Below are positions 1-9,981 of a stretch of DNA of 64,000 nucleotides, one piece after another (position 1 is the first letter of the stretch; each line of letters opens with the position of its first letter). The stretch is taken from NCBI RefSeq assembly GCF_000230975.2, contig NC_021172.1:1550001-1614000 (forward strand). Reading direction: 5' to 3'. Under the pieces are notes generated by a model. It ran no database searches and was not told where the DNA came from. It saw only the letters and a list, made by a program, of their open reading frames with translations. The DNA is from Hyphomicrobium denitrificans 1NES1 (GTDB taxonomy: Bacteria; Pseudomonadota; Alphaproteobacteria; Rhizobiales; Hyphomicrobiaceae). The position numbers and the translations under genes were made by a program.

Positions 1-570
1 CTCGTCGATCGTATGGAGGTTTTCGGCGACGAGCGGCCCCTTGCCAAGGAAGCCGTCAATATTCACGACGTTCTCAATCACGTACGCCGGATTGCAGAGC
101 ACGGGTTCGGGCATGGCATCCGGTATGTCGAAGATTACGATCCGTCTTTGCCGCACGTTCTCGGCAATCGCGACAAGCTGGTCCAGGTTTTCCTCAATCT
201 GCTGAAGAACGCCGCAGAAGCGATCGGCAACAATCATGAAACCGGACGCATCATTTTGCAGACGGCGTTCCGACCCGGAGTGAGGCTCTCGCTTCCCGGT
301 ACGGATACGCGCGTCAGCCTGCCGTTGATGATCCAGATCGAGGACAACGGCTGCGGCATCCCCGAGCATTTAAAGCCGCATCTCTTCGACCCGTTCGTAA
401 CGACGAAAACCACGGGCAGCGGCCTCGGCCTTGCGCTCGTCGCCAAGATCATCGCCGACCACGGCGGCATCATCGAATGCGACAGCGAACCCAGACGTAC
501 CATATTCCGCGTCCTGCTGCCGATGCAGCGATCCCGGATCAGCACGCTCCAAACGTCGAGAGAGGGTTGA
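1..570 (+). CDS. ntrB: Nitrogen regulation sensor histidine kinase NtrB (3' part only)
   Basis: C-terminal part of the soluble PII-controlled kinase that phosphorylates NtrC under nitrogen limitation. The frame is open from the first base and reads [14 protein letters not shown], a typical NtrB stretch downstream of the phospho-accepting His, which lies outside the window. Visible HATPase motifs: N box [14 protein letters not shown]1 box [10 protein letters not shown]2 boxes [18 protein letters not shown]. The stop overlaps the ntrC start (TGATG), so the two are translationally coupled. Partial only because of the window edge. Confidence 0.93.
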   Translation, partial: LVDRMEVFGDERPLAKEAVNIHDVLNHVRRIAEHGFGHGIRYVEDYDPSLPHVLGNRDKLVQVFLNLLKNAAEAIGNNHETGRIILQTAFRPGVRLSLPGTDTRVSLPLMIQIEDNGCGIPEHLKPHLFDPFVTTKTTGSGLGLALVAKIIADHGGIIECDSEPRRTIFRVLLPMQRSRISTLQTSREG

Positions 571-2015
571 TGGCCAGAGGCACGGTTCTCATTGCCGATG
601 ACGACACCGCCATTCGGACGGTGCTCAATCAGGCGTTGGCGCGGGCGGGCTTTGCGCCGCGCGCCACCGGGAATGCAGCAACGCTATGGCGCTGGGTCAG
701 CCAGGGAGAAGGCGACGTCGTCATCACCGACGTCGTCATGCCGGACGAGAACGCTTTTGATCTCATTCCACGCATCAAAAAGCTCAGGCCCGATCTGCCG
801 ATCATCGTCATGAGCGCGCAGAACACTCTGATGACGGCGTTGACCGCAACGGAAAAGGGCGCCTTCGAATACCTGCCGAAGCCCTTCGACCTGAGCGAGG
901 TCGTCGCGGTCATTTCGCGGGCGCTTTCCGAACCCGGACGCAAACGCCAGACGCCGGCGGCTGAGCGGGATTCCGATGAACTGCCGTTGATCGGCCGCTC
1001 GCTGCCGATGCAAGACATCTATCGCGTACTCGCGCGCCTGACGCAGAGCGATTTGACCGTCATGATCAACGGCGAAAGCGGGACAGGCAAGGAACTCGTT
1101 GCGCGCGTCCTTCACGACTATGGCAAGCGCCGCCACGGACCGTTCGTTGCAATCAACATGGCAGCGATCCCGCGCGAATTGATCGAGAGCGAACTTTTCG
1201 GCCACGAGAAGGGCGCATTCACCGGCGCGCAGACGCGGACGCCGGGCCGCTTCGAGCAGGCCGAGGGCGGCACGCTGTTCCTTGACGAGATCGGCGATAT
1301 GCCGCTCGAAGCTCAGACGCGCCTGCTGCGCGTCCTCCAGCAAGGCGAATACACGACCGTCGGCGGGCGCACGCCGATCAAGACCAACGTGCGCATTATC
1401 GCCGCCACCCACCGCGATCTCAAATCGCAAATCCAGCAGGGATTGTTCCGCGAAGACCTGTTCTATCGGCTTAACGTCGTGCCGATCCGCTTGCCGCCAC
1501 TGCGCGAGCGCCTCGAAGACGTCGGCGATCTCGTCCGGCATTTTCTGAGGCAGGCAACGCGGGAAGGGCTCGGACAAAAATCAATCGAGAGCGCGGCAAT
1601 CGAACGGCTGAAGGCCCATCCGTGGCCCGGCAATGTGCGCGAGCTCGAGAATGTTGTCCGGCGACTCGTCGCGCTTTATCCACAGGACACGCTGACGACC
1701 CAGATCGTGGAGCAGGAACTCGCAGGCTCGGCGATTTCGTCTCCGCCTGGAGGCAGCCTGGAGAACGGCGACCTCAGCGAGTCCGTCGAACGCTATCTGT
1801 CGCGCTATTTCTCGTCGTTCGGCAACGAGCTGCCGCCGCCAGGTCTCTACGATCGCATCATTCGCGACGTTGAAAAGCCGCTGCTGAGTGCAGCGCTCGC
1901 AGCGACGCGCGGCAACCAGATAAGGGCCGCCGAGCTTCTGGGGCTCAACCGGAATACGTTGCGCGCCCGTATCCGCGACCTCAACATCCGCGTGTTTCGC
2001 ACCGTCGAAGGTTGA
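570..2015 (+). CDS. ntrC: Nitrogen regulation response regulator NtrC
   Basis: Sigma-54 enhancer-binding activator of nitrogen assimilation genes. 481 residues in the usual order: receiver domain ([11 protein letters not shown] near the N-terminus; phospho-acceptor Asp in [10 protein letters not shown]; Lys in LPKPFD), AAA+ domain with Walker [10 protein letters not shown], sigma-54 contact loop GAFTGA (in [11 protein letters not shown]), Walker [14 protein letters not shown] and the R-finger region, then a Fis-type HTH ([14 protein letters not shown]). I chose the ATG overlapping the ntrB stop because [12 protein letters not shown] is the family N-terminus; the longer frame would add 31 unrelated residues inside ntrB. 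Confidence 0.96.
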   Translation: MARGTVLIADDDTAIRTVLNQALARAGFAPRATGNAATLWRWVSQGEGDVVITDVVMPDENAFDLIPRIKKLRPDLPIIVMSAQNTLMTALTATEKGAFEYLPKPFDLSEVVAVISRALSEPGRKRQTPAAERDSDELPLIGRSLPMQDIYRVLARLTQSDLTVMINGESGTGKELVARVLHDYGKRRHGPFVAINMAAIPRELIESELFGHEKGAFTGAQTRTPGRFEQAEGGTLFLDEIGDMPLEAQTRLLRVLQQGEYTTVGGRTPIKTNVRIIAATHRDLKSQIQQGLFREDLFYRLNVVPIRLPPLRERLEDVGDLVRHFLRQATREGLGQKSIESAAIERLKAHPWPGNVRELENVVRRLVALYPQDTLTTQIVEQELAGSAISSPPGGSLENGDLSESVERYLSRYFSSFGNELPPPGLYDRIIRDVEKPLLSAALAATRGNQIRAAELLGLNRNTLRARIRDLNIRVFRTVEG

Positions 2016-2285
2016 GCTATCGGTTGGGAGAGCAGCGACTTTTCCCAAAAAACGTGCACGAAACCCGCAGACTCGCGCTTGGCGCTTGAACTGCACCATC
2101 AATGTCGCGAAAATGTCACAGTTAGCCTGTTGGGTCACCTAAGTGTAGCGGATCGGCTGCACAGGATCGCACGTTGAACACGTTGTCGGTCTCACAGAAT
2201 GATTTCGACGGCATTCGTTGCAGTCGGTTGGTGCCTTTCGCAGGGAAAGCGGTGTCGTTTCGATGGTCGGGCCGAGCACAAACTG

Positions 2286-4607
2286 ATGAATGGCAGCAAC
2301 AGCAAAACGAATACAATGCATGCCGATCAATCCCGGCAGTCGGCTGCCGCGCTGATGGAGGAAGGCGCGACATCGCTCAATCCGTCCGACCGGGCCTTCT
2401 GGTTCGGCTTGGGCGTGGTGCTGCTGTCGATGCTGTCGGCGCTCGCCAGCTACATGATCCTGACGGGCCTGACCGCAATCACGCCGCGCAACGAATACGT
2501 CTGGGCGGCACTCGCGGTGAACGTGCTGCTGATCCTGACGATGCTCACAATCGTCGGCTGGCAGGCACTCGGACTTCGCCGCGCCTGGATAGAGAGGATT
2601 CCGGGCGCCCGATTGCACACGCGTATCGTCGTTCTATTCAGTCTGATTGCAGCGCTGCCGGCAGGATTGCTCGCAATTGCTGCCACGACGACCTTCTCGC
2701 GGTCACTCGACGGTTGGTTTTCCGGACGCACGAGTGCGATCGTTGAAAATTCCTACGATGTCGCGAAAGCCTACGTCGACGAGCACAGCCAGATCATCCG
2801 GACAGACATCGTCAACATGGTCCGGGACATCAACGGCGAAGCCGCGACGCTCAGCGCCGATCCGGATGCGTTCCAGAAATTCCTCATCGGGCAGGCGGGC
2901 CTTCGCGATTTGACATCGGCCTACGTGGTCGACGGCGATGGCGTTCCGATTGTGCTCGCGCTCGACGATCCGAAATTGCCATATGTCGTTCCTTCGCTGG
3001 CGGACATCAAACAGGCCGAGGCCGGTCAGGTCGCATTGTCGAGGCCGTCGAGCGATTATCGGATCTCGGCAGTCGCCAAGATCGACAGCATGCCCGGCCG
3101 CTATCTTTATGTGGCACGCGGCGTCAGCCCGAAGGTGATCAACCACCTTCAGAGAACAGAGCAGAATGTCTACGAATACACGCGGCTGAGGAAAGCGAAG
3201 GGCGGTCTCAAGGTCGCGCACGGCCTCATCTATTTCATGATTTCGGTCACGTCGCTGCTGGCCGCCATCTGGGTCGGCATGTGGTTCGCAGGGCGTTTCG
3301 TGGCGCCGATCCGGAGATTGATCGCCGGCGCCCAGGAAGTTTCAAAGGGCAATCTCGAAATCGCATTGCCTGAAAAACGCGGCGAAGGCGATTTGCGGCG
3401 CCTGTCGCACACCTTCAACCTGATGACGCGTGAGCTGAAGCTGCAGCAGGACGCACTGCATCAGACGAACACGCAACTCACCGAACGGCGCAATTTCATC
3501 GAAGCGGTGCTGTCCGGCGTTTCGGCCGGCGTCATAGGCCTCGACAGCTCCGATCGCATCACGCTGCTCAGCCGTTCGGCGGAAAGGCTGCTCGGTCTCG
3601 CGGGAGCCGATGTCGTCGGCAAGCCCTTGGCTGACGTCGTTCCGGAATTTGCGTTGGTGCTTGGACCGTCTGACGAGACGGGATTCAAGAACAAGGGCCA
3701 GGGCGAAATCAAGAAACAGATCGGCGACGAAGAGCGGACGTTCGCCGTCAAGGTCACGCATGAACGCGCCGGCGAGGGCGATGTCGGCTCCGTCGTTACG
3801 TTTGATGACATCTCGGAACTCGTTCAAGCACAGCGCACAAGCGCCTGGGCGGACGTCGCGCGACGCATCGCGCACGAAATCAAAAATCCACTAACGCCAA
3901 TACAACTTTCAGCCGAACGGCTGCGCCGGAAATTTGGCAAGCAGGTTTCCGAGGACCACGACCTGTTCGAAACGCTGACGCAAACGATCGAACGGCAAAC
4001 CGGCCAGATCAAGAGCATGGTCGATGAGTTCGCCTCCTTCGCGCGCATGCCGCAACCTGTCATGGCCGATCAGGATTTGAGGCTTGCCGTGCAGGAGCCG
4101 GCGGTTCTCTTTCGCGAAGGCCACAAGGATGTCGATTTCAAGCTTTCAATTCCCGATGACCCGGTACGCGCGCGCTTCGATTTGAGACTTGTTTCGCAGG
4201 CCGTCACCAATCTGATCAAGAACGCGGCGGAAGCGATCGAATCCTATGGCGAGCCCCAAGGGCGCCCGGCCGGATACAAGGGCGAGATCGAAGTGAAGGT
4301 TAAGCCGGCCGCCGATCGCGTTGCAATCGAGGTCATCGACAACGGCATAGGCTTGCCGAAGCAGAACCGTGCCAAGCTTCTCGAGCCTTATGTTACGACG
4401 CGTGCCAAGGGCACGGGCCTCGGCCTCGCAATCGTGCAGAAGGTCGTCGAACAGCACGGCGGCACGCTGACTCTCGAGGATGCGCCCCACACGGCAACAC
4501 GAACGCGCGGAGCGCTCATTCGCATGACATTGCCTATCAAGGAAATCGGAAACGACCTTTCCACTGAACAACTTCATAACGCCTCGCATGCCGCGAGCAG
4601 AGCATGA
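2286..4607 (+). CDS. ntrY: Membrane sensor histidine kinase NtrY
   Basis: Membrane-bound sensor of the NtrYX pair, linked in alphaproteobacteria to nitrogen, redox and envelope control. About 773 residues: two N-terminal hydrophobic segments (FWFGLGVVLLSML..., VWAALAVNVLLIL...), a third (IVVLFSLIAALPAGLLAI), a periplasmic stretch, a fourth TM (IYFMISVTSLLAAIWVGMWF), HAMP, a PAS domain (FIEAVLSGVSAGVIGLDSS), the H box VARRIAHEIKNPLTP with the phospho-accepting His, and a HATPase (NLIKNAAEAIE, DNGIGLP, GTGLGLAIV). The start is uncertain: this ATG lacks a strong Shine-Dalgarno, and ATG at 2316 or 2355 is possible. It is separated from ntrC by about 270 bases, so it may have its own promoter. Confidence 0.93.
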   Translation: MNGSNSKTNTMHADQSRQSAAALMEEGATSLNPSDRAFWFGLGVVLLSMLSALASYMILTGLTAITPRNEYVWAALAVNVLLILTMLTIVGWQALGLRRAWIERIPGARLHTRIVVLFSLIAALPAGLLAIAATTTFSRSLDGWFSGRTSAIVENSYDVAKAYVDEHSQIIRTDIVNMVRDINGEAATLSADPDAFQKFLIGQAGLRDLTSAYVVDGDGVPIVLALDDPKLPYVVPSLADIKQAEAGQVALSRPSSDYRISAVAKIDSMPGRYLYVARGVSPKVINHLQRTEQNVYEYTRLRKAKGGLKVAHGLIYFMISVTSLLAAIWVGMWFAGRFVAPIRRLIAGAQEVSKGNLEIALPEKRGEGDLRRLSHTFNLMTRELKLQQDALHQTNTQLTERRNFIEAVLSGVSAGVIGLDSSDRITLLSRSAERLLGLAGADVVGKPLADVVPEFALVLGPSDETGFKNKGQGEIKKQIGDEERTFAVKVTHERAGEGDVGSVVTFDDISELVQAQRTSAWADVARRIAHEIKNPLTPIQLSAERLRRKFGKQVSEDHDLFETLTQTIERQTGQIKSMVDEFASFARMPQPVMADQDLRLAVQEPAVLFREGHKDVDFKLSIPDDPVRARFDLRLVSQAVTNLIKNAAEAIESYGEPQGRPAGYKGEIEVKVKPAADRVAIEVIDNGIGLPKQNRAKLLEPYVTTRAKGTGLGLAIVQKVVEQHGGTLTLEDAPHTATRTRGALIRMTLPIKEIGNDLSTEQLHNASHAASRA

Positions 4608-4637
4608 TACAAAAGTCCAGTCCCCAGGAGCGCCACG

Positions 4638-6038
4638 ATGTCCGCTGATATTTTGATCGTTGATGACGAAGCTGATATTCGGGATCTGATTGCCGGTATC
4701 TTGCAAGACGAAGGCCACCGGACGCGCCTCGCACGCGACAGCGATGAGGCGTTGCGCGCAATCGAGGATAGAAAACCGCACCTTGTCATTCTCGACATCT
4801 GGCTGCAGGGCAGCCGCCTCGACGGCCTCGAGGTGCTGACGATTATGAAGCGGACGTATCCCGATCTGCCGGTCGTCATCATTTCGGGCCACGGCAACAT
4901 CGAGACGGCCGTCACTGCCATCAAGCGCGGCGCGTACGATTATATCGAGAAGCCATTCAAGGCCGACCGCCTGGTTCTAGTGACGTTGCGCGCGCTTGAG
5001 GCCTCGCAATTGAAGCGCGAGGTGCGGGAACTTAAGGAACGTTCGGTCGTCTCGGCCGAGATGATCGGCAAATCCCCCGCAATCAATCAGCTCAAGAACA
5101 ACATCGACAAGGCCGGCCCGACCAACAGCCGCATCATGCTGCGCGGCGCTTCGGGTTCGGGCAAGGAGCTTGCCGCGCGGGTTCTGCACCAGAAGTCGCT
5201 ACGCGCCGACGGTCCGTTCGTCGTGCTCAATGCGGCGGCAATGGTTCCCGACCGCGTCGAGGAGGAGTTGTTCGGAACCGAGGACCGCACCGGCGGTCCG
5301 CGCAAGGTCGGTGCATTGGAAGAAGCTCATACCGGCACGCTTTACATCGATGAAGTCGCCGACATGCCGATGGAGACGCAAGGAAAAGTCCTGCGTGTGC
5401 TCGTCGAGCAGAAATTTCTGCGCCTTGGCGGAAGCCAGAAGGTGTCGGTCGACGTCCGTATCATTTCATCGACATCGCGCGATCTCGATCAGGACATTCG
5501 CGAGGGGCGTTTCCGGGAAGACCTCTATCACCGTCTCAACGTCGTGACGCTGCGCGTGCCGAGCCTTGCGGAGCGACGCGAGGACATTCCCGATCTCATT
5601 CAGTATTTCGTCGGGCAAGTCGCCCAGACATCCGGCCTGGCGCCGCGACGGATCGGCGAGGATGCCATCGCCGTGCTGCAGGCTCACGATTGGCCGGGCA
5701 ACGTGCGCGAGCTTCGCAACAACGTCGAACGCTTGTTGATCCTCGCAGGCGGCGATCCGAACGCAGCGATCACGGCCGACATGCTTCCCGACGAAATCGG
5801 CTCGAACGTGCCGCTGCCGGTCAACGGCGGAGCCGAACATCTGATGTCGCTGCCACTGCGCGAAGCGCGCGAAATCTTCGAGCGGGAGTATCTGCTGGCG
5901 CAGATCAATCGCTTCGGCGGCAACATCTCGCGAACGGCCGAATTCGTCGGCATGGAGCGTTCGGCCCTGCACCGGAAGCTTCGGGCGCTGGGCGTTTCGT
6001 CCGAGCAGCGGGCAGGCGATCTGCGGTCCGTTTCCTGA
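4638..6038 (+). CDS. ntrX: Response regulator NtrX
   Basis: Partner regulator of NtrY. 466 residues: receiver (DILIVDDEADIRDLI, Asp in LVILDIWLQG, Lys in IEKPFKADR), AAA+ domain with Walker A GASGSGKE and Walker B GTLYIDEVADMP, and a C-terminal Fis-type HTH (ISRTAEFVGMERSALHRKL). The sigma-54 contact motif GAFTGA is absent: that segment reads LFGTEDRTGGPRKVGALEEA. Loss of this loop is seen in other alphaproteobacterial NtrX proteins and implies it does not remodel sigma-54 holoenzyme in the NtrC manner. A GGAG lies about 8 bases before the ATG. It starts 30 bases after ntrY, so they are one operon. Confidence 0.96.
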   Translation: MSADILIVDDEADIRDLIAGILQDEGHRTRLARDSDEALRAIEDRKPHLVILDIWLQGSRLDGLEVLTIMKRTYPDLPVVIISGHGNIETAVTAIKRGAYDYIEKPFKADRLVLVTLRALEASQLKREVRELKERSVVSAEMIGKSPAINQLKNNIDKAGPTNSRIMLRGASGSGKELAARVLHQKSLRADGPFVVLNAAAMVPDRVEEELFGTEDRTGGPRKVGALEEAHTGTLYIDEVADMPMETQGKVLRVLVEQKFLRLGGSQKVSVDVRIISSTSRDLDQDIREGRFREDLYHRLNVVTLRVPSLAERREDIPDLIQYFVGQVAQTSGLAPRRIGEDAIAVLQAHDWPGNVRELRNNVERLLILAGGDPNAAITADMLPDEIGSNVPLPVNGGAEHLMSLPLREAREIFEREYLLAQINRFGGNISRTAEFVGMERSALHRKLRALGVSSEQRAGDLRSVS

Positions 6039-6049
6039 GGGCAGGCCGC

Positions 6050-6913
6050 GTGACCCGCATCGTTTATGTCAATGGCGCCTACAAGCGCTACGCTGAAGCT
6101 GCGATCCACGCCGAGGATCGCGGCTTTCAATTTGCCGATGCCGTCTACGAAGTCATCGAGGTGCTCGACGGCCGACTGGTTGACGCAACTCGCCATCTGG
6201 CACGGCTGGCGCGTTCGCTCGGCGAGCTGGCGATCGCGCGGCCGATGTCCGATCGGGCCTTGCTGAACATCATAGGCGAGGTTTTGCACCGAAACCGCGT
6301 CCGTAACGGCATCGTCTATATCCAGGTGACGCGCGGCGCAGGCCCGAGAAATTTCTCTTTCCCGGGACCAGAAATTTTCCCGACACTCATAGTTCTCGCG
6401 CGCGCGCAGAGGCGAGGATGGGCGGACGAACTCGCCGAGCAAGGCATCACCATCAAGACGATGCCTGACAATCGCTGGGGCCGCTCGGATATCAAAACGG
6501 TGATGCTGTTGCCGGCTGTGCTCGCAAAGGACGCGGCGCGCCGCGACGGTGCCAATGAGGCGTGGTTCGTCGACTCCTCCGGCGCTATCACGGAGGGCGC
6601 ATCCAGTAATGCCTGGATCGTGACGGGTGAGGGTGTGCTTGTTACGCGCCAACTCGATACCCGCATCCTTCCGGGCATCACGCGCGCCACTGTTAACGAC
6701 ATCGCCGCGTCTGAACGGTTGAAAGTTGAAGAACGCGCGTTCACACTCTCGGAAGCGTTGAAAGCGCGCGAGGCTTTTGTGACATCAGCGACAAACACGG
6801 TCATGCCGGTTGTCGCCATCGACGGCAAGGCGATCGGGGAAGGGCGTCCGGGTCCGGTCGCGCGGCGCCTCCGGTCGCGTTTCCATCAACTGGCCGAAAT
6901 TTCAATCGTGTAG
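6050..6913 (+). CDS. dat: D-amino-acid transaminase (class IV PLP aminotransferase)
   Basis: Interconverts D-alanine and D-glutamate by PLP-dependent transamination, supplying D-amino acids for peptidoglycan. 287 residues, the usual length. The N-terminus IVYVNGAYKRYAEAAIHAED then RGFQFADAVYEVIEV, the likely PLP-lysine in SDIKTVMLLPAVLAK, and the cofactor loop ITEGASSNAWIV match the D-AAT family. I chose the GTG because the family N-terminus begins there and GAGGGCAG lies just upstream; the reading frame otherwise runs back into ntrX. It follows ntrX by 11 bases, the usual Hyphomicrobiales arrangement. A branched-chain aminotransferase is the alternative, less likely from the N-terminal sequence. 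Confidence 0.88.
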   Translation: MTRIVYVNGAYKRYAEAAIHAEDRGFQFADAVYEVIEVLDGRLVDATRHLARLARSLGELAIARPMSDRALLNIIGEVLHRNRVRNGIVYIQVTRGAGPRNFSFPGPEIFPTLIVLARAQRRGWADELAEQGITIKTMPDNRWGRSDIKTVMLLPAVLAKDAARRDGANEAWFVDSSGAITEGASSNAWIVTGEGVLVTRQLDTRILPGITRATVNDIAASERLKVEERAFTLSEALKAREAFVTSATNTVMPVVAIDGKAIGEGRPGPVARRLRSRFHQLAEISIV

Positions 6914-7083
6914 TGCGAATGTTGCCGCATTGTGCGAAGCAATAACCCCTGTAAAGTACCTCCGCTTCGATTGTCATCCCCCCGATGCCCGTCGAAACCG
7001 CCGCTTGGACGCTTCGTCGATTTTTTCTAAGCACGACGGCGCCCGGCGCTTTCCAAAAGACGTCGAGAAGAACGGACAAAAAC

Positions 7084-7332
7084 ATGGCGGCTGAAAAAAC
7101 TCAAAATCTGCAAGACACCTTTCTTAATTACGTTCGCAAAAATAAAACCCCGCTGACGATCTTTCTCATCAACGGCGTCAAGCTGCAGGGCATCGTGAGC
7201 TGGTTTGATAATTTCTGCGTGCTGCTCCGGCGCGATGGACATTCTCAACTCGTCTACAAGCACGCCATTTCGACCATCATGCCGGGAGGCCCGGTCAACC
7301 TCAACGATCAGGACGGCGAAGGCGCCGGTTGA
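7084..7332 (+). CDS. hfq: RNA chaperone Hfq
   Basis: Hexameric Sm-like protein that pairs small RNAs with mRNAs. 82 residues, the common alphaproteobacterial length. Sm1 motif: [20 protein letters not shown], then [15 protein letters not shown]. Sm2: [12 protein letters not shown], with the conserved YKHAIST that lines the proximal uridine pocket. I chose the internal ATG giving [15 protein letters not shown], since the longer frame adds a non-conserved extension. Its stop overlaps the start of hflX, as in the classical hfq-hflX operon. Confidence 0.97.
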   Translation: MAAEKTQNLQDTFLNYVRKNKTPLTIFLINGVKLQGIVSWFDNFCVLLRRDGHSQLVYKHAISTIMPGGPVNLNDQDGEGAG

Positions 7333-8732
7333 CACCGCATTCTGAAAATGACGACGGCGAGCGGGCTTCGGGCCGGAAACGCCGACGTGCGAGCAAAGAG
7401 ACGCGTCAGCCGAGAACGCGTACGCTCGTGCTCGTACCGGCTTTGAAGCGCCCGGCGCGCTCAGGCGAGGCCGCAAAAGGGACGCGCGAAATCCACACGC
7501 CGGAAAATCGACTGTCCGAAGCCGTCGGTCTCGCCAACGCCATCGAACTCGACATCATCGATTCTGCAATCGTGCCGATGTCGGAGCCGCGGCCGTCGAC
7601 CCTACTAGGATCGGGCAAGGTCGATGAACTCGGCCAACGTGTACGCGATCTTGATATCGGCCTGGTCGTCGTCGATCACGCTTTGACGCCGGTGCAGCAG
7701 CGCAATCTTGAAAAGGCGTGGAACACGAAGGTGGTGGATCGCACCGGGCTCATTCTCGAGATCTTCGGCGCCCGGGCGCGAACGCGGGAAGGCGTGCTGC
7801 AGGTCGAACTCGCGCATCTTTCTTATCAGAAGGGGCGGTTGGTCCGCGCCTGGACCCACTTGGAACGCCAGCGCGGCGGCGGCGGCTTTCTCGGCGGCCC
7901 GGGCGAAGCGCAGATCGAACTCGACCGGCGCATGCTTCAGGATCGCATCGACGCCATCAAGCGCGATCTGGCGGATGTTGTCAGGACGCGCGATCTGCAT
8001 CGCAAAGGACGGCGCAAGGTGCCGTATCCGATCGTGGCCGTCGTCGGCTACACGAACGCCGGGAAATCGACGCTGTTCAACAAGATCACCGGCGCCGGCG
8101 TCGTCGCGATGGATCAGGTGTTCGCAACGCTCGATCCGACGATGCGGGAAGTAAAGCTTCCGAGCGCCCGGCGCATCATTCTTTCCGATACGGTTGGGTT
8201 CATCTCGGACCTGCCGACGATGCTCGTCGCCGCGTTCCGCGCCACACTTGAAGAGGTTGTCGAAGCCGATCTCATTCTGCATGTGCGCGACATTGCGCAT
8301 GAGGAGACCGAAGCGCAGGCACGCGACGTCGAAAAGGTCTTGGGCGAACTTGGAATCGATACGATCCAGGCCGACGGGCACATTCTGGAAGTCTGGAACA
8401 AGATCGACCTTGTTTCGCACGACAGGCGTGGGGAGCTTCAACACGAAGCCCTGCGTAACGAGTGTCCGCCCGTGCTGGTTTCGGCCGCGACGGGGGAGGG
8501 GATCGTACCACTGCTCGACGCGATCGACAGGCGGCTCAGCGTCGCCGACGAAATTCTCGATGTCATTATTCCAGGAAGCCAGGGGGCACTCCTCAATTGG
8601 CTGCACGAGACATGTGACGTGCTGGCGCGAGAAGCCCGTAAGGACGGCAGCATCGAATTGCGTTTGCGAATTCCCAGCGAAAAGAAAGAGCGTGTCGTCG
8701 GGCAACTGCGCAAAGCGGGTTTGAAGGTCTGA
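7329..8732 (+). CDS. hflX: Ribosome-splitting GTPase HflX
   Basis: Translational GTPase that rescues stalled 70S ribosomes under stress. 467 residues: N-terminal HflX domain with the glycine-rich [19 protein letters not shown] linker, a coiled-coil stretch, then the G domain with G1 [16 protein letters not shown]3 DTVGFI and G4 NKIDL. The likely start is a TTG overlapping the hfq TGA (TTGA), which implies coupling to hfq translation. The charged basic first 40 residues ([18 protein letters not shown]) are less conserved, so a slightly later start is possible. Confidence 0.93.
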   Translation: MTPHSENDDGERASGRKRRRASKETRQPRTRTLVLVPALKRPARSGEAAKGTREIHTPENRLSEAVGLANAIELDIIDSAIVPMSEPRPSTLLGSGKVDELGQRVRDLDIGLVVVDHALTPVQQRNLEKAWNTKVVDRTGLILEIFGARARTREGVLQVELAHLSYQKGRLVRAWTHLERQRGGGGFLGGPGEAQIELDRRMLQDRIDAIKRDLADVVRTRDLHRKGRRKVPYPIVAVVGYTNAGKSTLFNKITGAGVVAMDQVFATLDPTMREVKLPSARRIILSDTVGFISDLPTMLVAAFRATLEEVVEADLILHVRDIAHEETEAQARDVEKVLGELGIDTIQADGHILEVWNKIDLVSHDRRGELQHEALRNECPPVLVSAATGEGIVPLLDAIDRRLSVADEILDVIIPGSQGALLNWLHETCDVLAREARKDGSIELRLRIPSEKKERVVGQLRKAGLKV

Positions 8733-8754
8733 CGCGAACGGCTAGACTGGCGCC

Positions 8755-9981
8755 ATGGATCAGCGCGTCACCTGCTGCATTGCCGGAGGCGGACCGGCCG
8801 GAATGATGCTCGGCGTCCTGTTGGCGCGCGTCGGCGTCGATGTCCTCGTTCTCGAAAAGCACAAGGATTTTCTTCGCGATTTTCGCGGCGACACGATCCA
8901 TCCTTCGACGTTACGGATGATGGAGGAGTTGGGCTGGCTTCCAGACTTCCTGAAGTTGCCGCATCAGGAAGTGAAACGACTTTCCGGACAATTCGGCACC
9001 GCGCGCATCGAATTGGCGGATTTTTCGCACCTGCCGATTTCGACGAAGTTCATCGCGCTGATGCCGCAATGGGATTTCCTCGATTTTCTGGCTGAGAAAG
9101 GTCGCGCCTATCCGAAGTTTTCGCTCAGGATGAACGCCGAGGCGACGGATCTCATCTACGACGGCAACCGCGTATCGGGCGTCAAAGTTACGACACCCGA
9201 GGGGCCGCTGACTGTTGCGGCCGAACTTGTCGTTGCGTCCGACGGACGGTCGTCCACACTGCGCAAGGCTGCAGGATTTGTCAGCGAGAATTTCGGTGCG
9301 CCGATGGACGTCATGTGGTTCCGGCTACCAAGGCTTCCGACCGATACGGAAGAAACGCAGGCCCGTTTCGATGTCGGGCATATCTTCATCATGCTTCAGC
9401 GCGGCGACTATTGGCAGTGCGCCTACGTCATCCCGAAAGGCGGCGATGCGAAGGTGCGCGCGGCCGGACTCGATGCTTTCCGCAAATCGGTCGGGGTGCT
9501 TCTGCCGTTCGATGCAGCTCGCGCCGACGCCATTTCGGATTGGGATCAAGTGAGGCTATTGACGGTCGTGGTTGACCGTTTGAACGAATGGGCGCGTCCT
9601 GGGCTGCTTTGCATCGGCGATGCGGCGCATGCCATGAGTCCGGTCGGTGGCGTGGGCATCAATCTCGCAGTTCAGGATGCGGTGGCGACCGCCAACGTTC
9701 TCTGGCAGCCGTTGAAGGAGAAACGTTTGACCTTTGACGATCTGAGGAAAGTTCAAGCGCGACGCGATTTTCCAACGCGCGCGACCCAGCGCCTGCAGCT
9801 TACCGTTCAGAACCTCATCATCGCCAAGACGCTTGCGAATACGCGCGAGCTGAAGCCGCCGTTGATCTTTCGCCTGTTCAATAGTCTGCCGTTCCTATCG
9901 CGCATTCCGGCGCGGCTGATCGGTTTAGGCTTCCGGCCCGAACATGTCTCGGACGCGATCAGGGCAGGGATGGGCGTTTAG
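8755..9981 (+). CDS. FAD-dependent monooxygenase, PHBH/UbiH-like
   Basis: Class A flavoprotein monooxygenase of unknown substrate. 408 residues with the N-terminal Rossmann motif CIAGGGPAGMMLGVLLARVG ending in LVLEK, the DG-type region VASDGRSSTLRKAAGF, and the second FAD motif CIGDAAHAMSPVGGVGINLA. The sequence DTIHPSTLRMMEELG resembles aromatic hydroxylases and halogenases of the UbiH group. It follows hflX by 22 bases and ends converging on mazG with a 4-base overlap. Family assignment is firm; a role in ubiquinone synthesis or aromatic degradation would be a guess. Confidence 0.85.
   Translation: MDQRVTCCIAGGGPAGMMLGVLLARVGVDVLVLEKHKDFLRDFRGDTIHPSTLRMMEELGWLPDFLKLPHQEVKRLSGQFGTARIELADFSHLPISTKFIALMPQWDFLDFLAEKGRAYPKFSLRMNAEATDLIYDGNRVSGVKVTTPEGPLTVAAELVVASDGRSSTLRKAAGFVSENFGAPMDVMWFRLPRLPTDTEETQARFDVGHIFIMLQRGDYWQCAYVIPKGGDAKVRAAGLDAFRKSVGVLLPFDAARADAISDWDQVRLLTVVVDRLNEWARPGLLCIGDAAHAMSPVGGVGINLAVQDAVATANVLWQPLKEKRLTFDDLRKVQARRDFPTRATQRLQLTVQNLIIAKTLANTRELKPPLIFRLFNSLPFLSRIPARLIGLGFRPEHVSDAIRAGMGV

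Noticed and set aside
684..1577. 297-codon open frame antisense to ntrC
   Set aside because: Shadow of a GC-rich gene; no motifs, and ntrC on the other strand is certain.
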